From Euperipatoides rowelli (Eukaryota > Onychophora > Udeonychophora > Euonychophora > Peripatopsidae): a stretch of 15,077 bases of DNA. The notes under the pieces are model-generated. The model searched no databases. It was given only the letters and a program-made list of their open reading frames with translations, and was not told the origin of the DNA. Each line of letters begins with the position of its first letter. The first letter of the stretch is position 1. The position numbers were made by a program, and so were the translations under genes. The stretch is from NCBI GenBank assembly GCA_003024985.2, contig PXIH01S0002012.1. One strand, 5' to 3'. This document shows positions 9,798-15,077 of the stretch, piece by piece.

Positions 9798-9895
9798 CTT
9801 CGAGGGCCTCCAACAAAGTTTGTTGCTCAGGACCTGTAAGAAAAACTTTAAGGCTTGCAGGGCTTACAACAAAATTTTGCTTAAAGGCCCCGAGC
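9798..9895. repeat. Two related hairpin-forming repeats
   Basis: The first unit (about 9803-9834) reads GGGCCTCCAACAAA, then TTTGTTG and AGGACC. It is nearly self-complementary, with a perfect CAACAAA-G-TTTGTTG core. The second unit (about 9857-9890) repeats the pattern in diverged form: GGGCTTACAACAAAATTTT ending in AGGCCCC. The patch is distinctly richer in G+C than the surrounding intron. It starts right after an acceptor-like tttattttag and contains a strong donor-like gtaaga at 9836, but a 38-nt exon there would frameshift into a stop in exon 4. It is better read as a small repeat relic. Confidence 0.45.
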
Positions 9896-10167
9896 AATAA
9901 AGTTATACTATTGTACTAAGGAGAAAAATTCTCAATAGTTTGTATTTTTCTTCACCCTAAACTGAACTCATCAGATTATTGTTTTGAAAAAATCTTGAAT
10001 TTCAGTCTCTTCACCTATTACCTTTCTACTTTTAATAAATTAACTTATTTTTTTTTTCATTTGATAGTCTTTATTTTATTTTTAATGAAAAGATAAGCTT
10101 ATAGAATAATAAAAAAAAGATTTAGTAACATTCAATGGTTTAGATAATTTTGAAATTTTTTTTTTAG

Positions 10168-10246
10168 GACTGACTGAAATTGATTTGAGTTCACCATTAC
10201 ATTATGGAACTCCCAGTAGTAGAGTGGGTGACACTCCAACTTCTAT
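10168..10246 (+). CDS. MCM4: MCM4 coding exon 4 (residues 85-110, conserved YGTPSSR block)
   Basis: The acceptor, a T-rich tract ending tttttag, closes at 10167. The first two bases complete a glycine codon from exon 3. The peptide LTEIDLSSPLHYGTPSSRV is the most diagnostic part of this gene: it matches the SSPL-YGTPSS signature shared by animal MCM4 proteins, and the EIDLSSPL form is closer to insects than to vertebrates as I remember them. S93-P, T99-P and T107-P are candidate CDK sites. The proposed donor is TCTAT|gtatcc (phase 2), which is weak. Reading on gives a stop at 10264-10266, and gtaaaa at 10262 is an alternative donor adding about five codons. The 3' boundary is therefore less certain than the exon itself. 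Confidence 0.87.
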
Positions 10247-10857
10247 GTATCCTTTTAAAAAGTAAAAATATAAATAATCAAACTGCAAGCATTTGAATAC
10301 CTCTAATGCATGTTGCACATTATATTTAGGGTATTGTTAGCTATTTAATATTTGTAATTTACCAAAATCTACTACTGCTATTAGTTTAAATCTGTCAATA
10401 TTTCTTACAGGTATTGTATTACAGTATTATATTACATTATTTATCTGTTATATTGTAGGGTTTTTTGGAGGATTAGTTCTTATAGGGTATAATATGGGAC
10501 TAGGGGCTTACCGGCTAATGAATCTGTAATAGGCTAGCTCTTATCTTATGATTAATCTCCATGTACTCCTTACAAAATGTATGTTAGAAGATATAAACCG
10601 CAGAGGGGCAATCTCATTTCAGAGGGGCTCTAAAATATACAGTACCTTAGGCTACAATAACTATATATATTATAGCTAAGAACTAAGCATATAACCAGTA
10701 ATAATAAATTATGATGCGAAAGTAGCACAACATTAGACAGCCAAGACAAGGGTACCTTACACGTAGTAAGTAACGACACAAAGTAGGTTAACAGGTACAA
10801 CTTTATGAAGAAGCAAGAAGCATCCAACGTATATACATAATTCGGAATATCATTCCC

Positions 10858-11022
10858 TAGCAATAAACAACAGATATCGGAAATTACAGGAACAGTCCAC
10901 ACTTAAATATTTAACCATGATTTCTGGAAATATCAGTCTGTAGCAATAAACCACAGATTATCGGAAATTACAGGAACAGTCAATACTTAAATACATAACC
11001 ATGATGATGATTTCTGGAAACT
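10858..11022. repeat. Two-copy tandem duplication, about 83-bp unit
   Basis: Copy 1 (10858-10940) and copy 2 (from 10941) both read TAGCAATAAAC-ACAGAT, then ATCGGAAATTACAGGAACAG, then ACTTAAATA, AACCATGA and TTTCTGGAAA. They differ at scattered positions, and copy 2 has two extra ATG units (ATGATGATGATTTC). The divergence indicates an old local duplication. The minus-strand open frame 10630-10902 overlaps copy 1 only and shows no sign of selection. Confidence 0.8.
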
Positions 11023-11077
11023 TATAGGTGTAGATAGATTATATAATTTGCAGGGATAATGATATTTAACATCCTTC

Positions 11078-11251
11078 CGATTTTAACGTTAACTGATTTT
11101 CAGGAGCGATTGACAAGCGGTCCGCTCTGATCGGCGGATGGAACAAAAGACGTGAAAACAAATATTATTGCAGGTGGCTCGTTTTTGCATTCTAAAGAGA
11201 TGTATAAAACTAGTAAGGTATCCCTGCTGGCAGATGCAGTAATTACGGCTT
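11078..11251. other. CpG-rich patch followed by a TATA-like box
   Basis: About eight CpGs fall within roughly 75 nt (11078-11152), against a background with very few. The patch includes a perfect small hairpin AGCGG-T-CCGCT (11116-11126) and GATCGGCGGA. TATAAAA follows at 11203-11209. It may be the remnant of a less methylated or recently inserted element, or an intronic regulatory site. No ORF or transposon end was recognised. Confidence 0.35.
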
Positions 11252-11530
11252 AATGTCAATAGTCTTGTTTACAAAATAGTTTATATTTTCTGATAAATAA
11301 AATGATAGATCATTACAGTTTATGGAGTTTGATACTGCTTGGCTTCCTCTTTTTTTTCTGGATTCAGTTTTTGGGGTTTATATTATTAAATAACTAGATG
11401 GTTGGTTATATGTTTATCATATTCATACTATACTATGTGTTATAAGTATGTACTGTATATATAGTCATTACTTTTAAATATTAATAGACATTCTAATGGG
11501 TTACACTAAATATACAATTATATGCTTATA

Positions 11531-11538
11531 CTAATTAC
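11531..11538. repeat. hAT target-site duplication, left copy
   Basis: CTAATTAC immediately left of the transposon end, identical to the copy at 12677-12684. The exact match suggests insertion is not ancient relative to local divergence. Confidence 0.88.
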
Positions 11539-12676
11539 TAGGGACGGACATTTGTAGCATTTTAAAAATGATCTTATAGCATTTTCAAACTAAAAAAATA
11601 GCATTTTCATAGCATTTAAAAAAAACTAAAAAAATTGAGGTTATTAACTTATTTCATAATTTGCATGAAAATTAGCACAGTTTATTTTAAAGTACCGGTA
11701 CCCTTCTAACCCACTACTTCCCTCCCCCTCCTACAAAAAAAAAAAACATGTATTGTTAAAGATATGCCAATAAACATTGTGTGATATCTATGATAGTTAA
11801 AATAAAAATTTAATGGAAATAAATTAAAGACCCTCCCCTCGTGCAAGTTTGGTGGATATGTAGTTTAAACAAGAAAATAATTAAAATTCGGATTTTTAGA
11901 TTAATTCATTAACATTGTTACAAATTGTAATTTGTTTTTAAATTTTCAAATTAATAATAATTAGGATTAATTTTGCTTTAAAGGAAACTTGTCTTTTACT
12001 ATTTTTGAAAAAATAATCTTCAAAGACTCATTCTACAATTATTTATGATGGCTGGGAGAAAAAAATACTGTATATAAACTACTGTTTGTAAAAGCAAGTC
12101 TTTAAATTGTTTTGCATTTACACTTTCACGTAAAGATAATTGTCTCTAGAGATGATTTACAACTAGACAAGATTTTTAAATTTTTTATTGTCTATGTGAA
12201 ATTGAATGATATTGGATGGTGAAGGAAAAAAGAAAGTAATGTTTATTAGTGGACATCTGGTTTCAATATATTTTTTTTTTAAATGATACAATCTTTATTG
12301 AAATAAACTGCATTTTATTTAGTCTAAATAAAATTAAAATCAAGATATTTTATTTTGACTATATCGCTTTGACCAGGAAGTCTTACATGTACGTTACTTA
12401 TTATTTTCAAAGACAATTAATTTTAGTTTAAAAGAAATAAAAAAATAATTTCAATGTTTTAAAAAAAAAGGCCTTTTCATCTTTTTATAGCACAAAACAA
12501 TGAATTTCGCTTTTTATAGACAATAAATTGAATTTCGCTTTTAAGGTTCAATTTCGCTTTTTCATCGCTTTTTTAAATACATTTAAATGACCCAATTCAA
12601 ACAAAAAATTTAAAGATTTAAAGAAATAAACATATACTTTCGCTAATGCTACAAAGAGCGAAAATGTCCGTCCCTA
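11539..12676. mobile_element. Non-autonomous hAT-type DNA transposon, 1138 bp, with 8-bp target duplication
   Basis: The left end TAGGGACGGACATTT (11539-11553) is a perfect inverted match to AAATGTCCGTCCCTA at the right end (12662-12676). Both are flanked directly by CTAATTAC (11531-11538 and 12677-12684). An 8-bp target duplication and a TAGGG-type terminus are the hallmarks of the hAT superfamily. A second shared block, GTAGCATT, follows on both sides, offset by a short insertion on the right. Short subterminal repeats (TAGCATTTT on the left, TTCGCTTTTT on the right) are clustered near both ends. There is no transposase-like frame; the longest frame inside (12249-12431) is AT-driven. It would have moved using a transposase encoded elsewhere. 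Confidence 0.9.
11554..12640. repeat. Subterminal short repeats of the hAT element
   Basis: On the left (about 11554-11625), TAGCATTT occurs four times, including TAGCATTTTCATAGCATTT. On the right (about 12505-12575), TTTCGCTTTT occurs three times, with a TTTTTCATCGCTTTTTTAAA block of the same rhythm. Such clusters are known transposase-binding regions in hAT elements; that these serve this role is inference. Confidence 0.55.
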
Positions 12677-12684
12677 CTAATTAC
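12677..12684. repeat. hAT target-site duplication, right copy
   Basis: CTAATTAC immediately right of the transposon end, matching 11531-11538. The identity extends outward (TA on each side of the 8-mer), so a longer 12-bp match is visible, but two bases at each end are best assigned to the TAGGG terminus. Confidence 0.88.
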
Positions 12685-12740
12685 TAACATATAGCACATT
12701 TGTGCCAAGTACATATATTCCAAAATTATTTGTCTATCAG

Positions 12741-12850
12741 AGTGGTCTGGTGGGCTTACTCAAAGATTATTCTGTTTAAAACATACTGTAAGCTGCGAGA
12801 TAAGACTTGCAGCCGCAAGGTTGCGAGTTTGTGTCTCGTGCAGTTTGTTG
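12741..12850 (+). repeat. Class II tRNA-like fragment or SINE head
   Basis: TGGTCTGGTGG (12743-12753) is A-box-like. Downstream, CTGCGAG-ATAAGA-CTTGCAG folds as an anticodon-type arm with a TAA-containing loop. CTTGC-AGCC-GCAAG then forms an alternative short hairpin like a long variable arm. GCGAG-TTTGTGT-CTCGT (12823-12839) makes a complete 5-bp T arm with a 7-nt loop. The pattern recalls tRNA-Leu (UAA) but is degenerate and carries extra sequence between the D and anticodon regions. It is a tRNA-derived relic rather than a functional tRNA. Confidence 0.42.
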
Positions 12851-12922
12851 CGCTTATTATGAACTATAATTGTATTTTCTTTTAGATGTTTTAACTAATT
12901 TATTTGTTTCTGATTTGTATAG

Positions 12923-12951
12923 GTGGAATATATTGAGAAATGATAGTTATG
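12923..12951 (+). other. Candidate 29-nt MCM4 exon
   Basis: A good acceptor (tttctgatttgtatag, AG 12921-12922) and a strong donor (ATG|gtatgt, GT 12952) enclose 29 nt. The phase 2 frame, the one left open by exon 4, reads (AT)G-WNILRNDSY-G with no stop and leaves one base. In other MCM4 proteins a ten-residue segment ending in G-TP separates the GTPSS block from the TPVR-type motif, so the length is plausible. The residues themselves are not recognisably conserved, and a short open stretch between splice-like sites occurs often by chance. Confidence 0.22.
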
Positions 12952-14050
12952 GTATGTTCAACAAACTAATTAATAAATTATATATTTGTAGTCAAAGTAA
13001 TTCTCTACAATATGAAAAATAAATTTTTCATCTATGTATTTATTTTGGTCAATATGGCATTGGGGTTATTTTATTTGTCATATGACATTTAAATTTAGCT
13101 CTTGAAAAAGTCAATTAAATTTTGCCGCTTCTTAAAAAAAAAAATCCAAAAGAAAGAAAAATAAATTTTTAAATTCAAGGACTTTATGCTGAGTTCTCAT
13201 TGGTTGAACTCTAATGAATGAAATGTTGGAAACCCAGTGGAAACCAACTAAATCAAAAATAAAGAAAAATGACTTTGGATCCTGTTAAGGTTGACGATTA
13301 CAAAATAATAATTGTAATAAGTGTGTCATGTTACTGTGGATTTGTGTCCAAAATTTGTTTGTTATTTGGAAAAATAAGTTATGACATTATTTGTAGTTAC
13401 TGTATAAAAATACTTTATGATATTTCTAAGAAGTAAAGACAACTTAGCTGTGAAATGAAATGCAGTTGTTTTGTTTGTTTCCTGAAGACAAATGGTAAAA
13501 CAAGGTAGAAAACCACCTGAATATGTATTCAAAATCTGGAAGGGAAATAACATTATTAAAGATATAGCCTACCATTTTTAATTATGAAATTGTATACCAT
13601 AAAGCTACCGTATTTAAATATTAAAAGGTGACCTATGAAATTAAAAGTGGAATTTATTTTTCCCAATTTACTAAATATTATGGAATTAACTACAGTTCAA
13701 TATCCTGAGTCTCTATATTAAGTTTAGTAATATATAAAATTGCTCAAGAGTTATTGAATTCTTTGTATATACTGTAAATACCTGAAAATAAGGATTGTAG
13801 CCTACTGATAAGATTAAGAAATAAATTGACTTAAGAATACTTCTACGTTGAACAGATGACTTTGTCCTTTGTTAGTTTATTTAAGAAATATGGTATAAAT
13901 AAATAGAAGTTAAAAAATATTATAAGAATTTTAAAATACAGTTTTTCAATTTTCATCTAATATTAAATAAATAAAATTTGAAATACTTAATTCTCTTGGG
14001 TATTGTACACTTAAAGAGTGCCCCAAATTTCTGTTTGACATGATGGACAC

Positions 14051-14134
14051 CAGTAGTCGAACCTTGCTAAATAGTCATTAGGTTGAAGTTGCAATTTCAA
14101 ACTAACGACTTTATTTAGCCAGGTTCGACTACAG
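14051..14134 (+). ncRNA. Long near-perfect hairpin, pre-miRNA-like or palindromic MITE
   Basis: The left arm CAGTAGTCGAACC-T-TGCTAAATA-GTC-A-TTAG pairs with the right arm CTAAC-GAC-TT-TATTTAGCCAGGTT-CGACTACAG. It has only about three mismatches, a 2-nt bulge and a small TTGCAA loop, giving about 38 paired positions in 84 nt. CCAAAT (14023-14028) and ATTTGG (14148-14153) could add a lower stem. This is the size and shape of a microRNA precursor, but I recognise no known mature miRNA in it. The right arm also contains GGTTCGACTAC (14122-14132), one base off a tRNA B box, so a tRNA-derived inverted duplication or small palindromic MITE is an equal alternative. Orientation as RNA cannot be decided. 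Confidence 0.5.
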
Positions 14135-15077
14135 TATTCCTGAAATCATTTGGTGTTGAACTGCAAGAACTTAAGTTGGTTGGTTCCTGTCTTATTTTGG
14201 GACAATTAAAATCCAGTTTGGTATTTTAATTTTATTTATTTTTATTACAAAATTATCAAAATATTCTCTCAGTTTGGGCAAAATTATTAATTTTAATATA
14301 ATATTGACCAAAATTAAAGGTTATTACATAAATTGTAATTATTTTAAAATTGTATTTATTATGTTGAATGATAGGCTACTTAAATTATTGTAATTAAACT
14401 GGAATTTTGTTTTGAATAATAAATGCTTAGCAAGAGAATAATGACTTGCTACTAGGGTAATTTTACAATTATACTAGGATTTGTCTCCTTTACTACTGTA
14501 TTTAATTTATTATCTTGGTTATTTGTTATATTTTTATTATTATTTTTTTTTTTTTTGGTTGTCCTTATGCACTAGTCCGGGAGGTTTTACTAACTAAACT
14601 ATCATAGTTGGGAATAGAGGATAAATTATCCTATTCTTAATATGTCCGTATATAGTNTATCAGAATTTTAAAATAACTTAGAGCAACTAGCTTCTTAGTA
14701 TTGCTGCAGGTAATTCTCCATCAATTATTTGCAGGACTTATTACTTTCAGGAGATGGTTTGAAATGATTGAACTATTTTCTGAACGGTTAATACTCGTTA
14801 GTATAGGGAAAAAATAGTAGACTATTCTTATGATAGAGTGGCTATAAATTTTGTAGGAAACGGTCGTTAGACTAGCCTACTGCTTTTTAAAAATATAAAT
14901 CCAAATACAGTAACTCACTAGTTAGAAAAAATTTGGAATTTAGATGTCTGTTAACAATTGAAATTTAAACCTTAGTGTTTTTCAATCATTTACTTCAATT
15001 TGTTTGAATTTACGGTATTTTTTTTTTGAGAAGGTAGGTGATGTCTTCTTTGTAAGTAACGCTAGTATACTTTGATG

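Larger units (their letters stand above)
7181..10167 (+). other. MCM4: MCM4 intron 3 (3.0 kb) carrying mobile-element debris
   Basis: GT at 7181 (gtaata) and AG at 10167. It contains a 316-bp inverted-repeat element, a 5'-truncated LINE fragment directly after it, and a pair of hairpin-forming repeats near its 3' end. About 8700-9790 holds only AT-rich sequence, apart from a short 8-bp inverted repeat (8858-8865 with 8917-8924). Confidence 0.75.
2012..10246 (+). other. MCM4: MCM4 gene, 5' part: four coding exons of the N-terminal tail
   Basis: MCM4 is one of six subunits of the MCM2-7 helicase, loaded at replication origins and activated by CDK and DDK phosphorylation in the nucleus. Joining 2012-2081, 5884-5922, 7037-7180 and 10168-10246 gives 332 nt, or 110 codons plus two bases, with no stop. 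The product begins MSSPTSTP and contains DIFSSP (about residues 74-79) and EIDLSSPLHYGTPSSR (88-103); these fit the MCM4 N-terminus as I remember it. There are nine S/T-P dipeptides (S3, T7, T23, T36, S63, S78, S93, T99, T107), as expected of a CDK-regulated tail. The first three introns are phase 1 and the fourth appears to be phase 2. The winged-helix, zinc and AAA+ domains are missing and should lie past the right edge. The identification rests on the exon 3 and 4 motifs; no alignment was run. Confidence 0.87.
10247..15077 (+). other. MCM4: MCM4 intron 4, 5' part (open at window end)
   Basis: Intronic if the exon 4 donor is correct. The expected continuation of MCM4 (an RGTPVR-RPDI-type segment leading into the helicase N-domain) was not found in any frame up to 15077. 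The stretch contains a tandem duplication, a CpG-rich patch, a full hAT-type element, a tRNA-like fragment, a candidate 29-nt exon and a long hairpin. Regions 10300-10850, 12960-14020 and 14160-15077 otherwise show nothing but AT-rich sequence. One base at 14657 is undetermined. Confidence 0.65.

Noticed and set aside
9798-9835. A 38-nt exon between tttattttag and a strong gtaaga donor
   Set aside because: Phase 1 in, phase 0 out: inclusion would make exon 4 read into an immediate stop. The sequence is better explained by the paired hairpin repeat.
10630-10902. 90-codon open frame on the minus strand with a hydrophobic, membrane-like product
   Set aside because: Overlaps one copy of a tandem duplication, the second copy does not preserve the frame, and the Leu/Val/Tyr-rich composition is what AT-rich sequence gives by chance. 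No family motif.
11098-11160. Possible MCM4 exon after ttttcag at 11103, in the CpG-rich patch
   Set aside because: The translation bears no resemblance to the expected RGTPVR segment, and no suitable donor keeps the frame.
12249-12431. 60-codon open frame inside the hAT element
   Set aside because: Phe/Ile/Lys-rich with no transposase motif (no dimerisation or catalytic signature); the element is taken as non-autonomous.
13362-13553. 63-codon open frame on the minus strand in intron 4
   Set aside because: No conserved motif, no splice or promoter context; expected by chance in this composition.
1-15077. CRISPR array, bacterial operon or prophage
   Set aside because: No regularly spaced repeats, no ribosome-binding sites, and the interrupted coding structure with GT-AG introns is eukaryotic.

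Overview
This is an AT-rich, intron-dominated stretch of an animal nuclear genome. Nothing in it looks bacterial: there are no long open frames, operons or Shine-Dalgarno-led genes. The only host gene I recognise is the 5' part of MCM4, a subunit of the MCM2-7 replicative helicase, on the + strand. Four coding exons (2012-2081, 5884-5922, 7037-7180, 10168-10246) join in frame into about 110 residues of the disordered, S/T-P-rich N-terminal tail. The AAA+ ATPase core would lie beyond the right edge. The EIDLSSPL-YGTPSS block in exon 4 resembles arthropod MCM4 more than vertebrate MCM4 as I remember them. Together with long AT-rich introns and an insect-type non-LTR retrotransposon relic, this suggests an arthropod, perhaps a hemimetabolous insect or crustacean. 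That placement is inference, not a database result.

Layout. 1-2001: upstream region or 5'UTR intron, with a tRNA-like relic on the minus strand at 1550-1628. 2012-2081: MCM4 exon 1 with the start codon. 2082-5883: intron 1, with a possible cryptic exon at 3390-3455, a tRNA-like SINE head at 4981-5045 and a long poly-T tract before exon 2. 5884-5922: 39-nt exon 2. 5923-7036: intron 2. 7037-7180: exon 3. 7181-10167: intron 3, which holds a 316-bp inverted-repeat element (7350-7665), a decayed LINE reverse-transcriptase fragment (about 7690-8700) and a pair of small related hairpins (9798-9895). 10168-10246: exon 4. 10247-15077: intron 4, still open at the window end. It holds a CpG-rich patch, an 83-bp tandem duplication, a clear 1138-bp non-autonomous hAT-type transposon with an 8-bp target duplication (11539-12676), a class II tRNA-like fragment, a possible 29-nt exon (12923-12951) and a long near-perfect hairpin (14051-14134).

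The gene makes one protein, and the rest of the window is intron and mobile DNA. Points that stand out: exons 1 and 3 share a near-identical 21-nt coding segment across an intron system that is phase 1 throughout, so the 39-nt exon 2 could be skipped without a frameshift; the pre-miRNA-like hairpin; the complete hAT element with subterminal repeats; and strong enrichment of the 7-mer TAC(T/A)GTA with its CpG-bearing relatives TACCGTA/TACGGTA.
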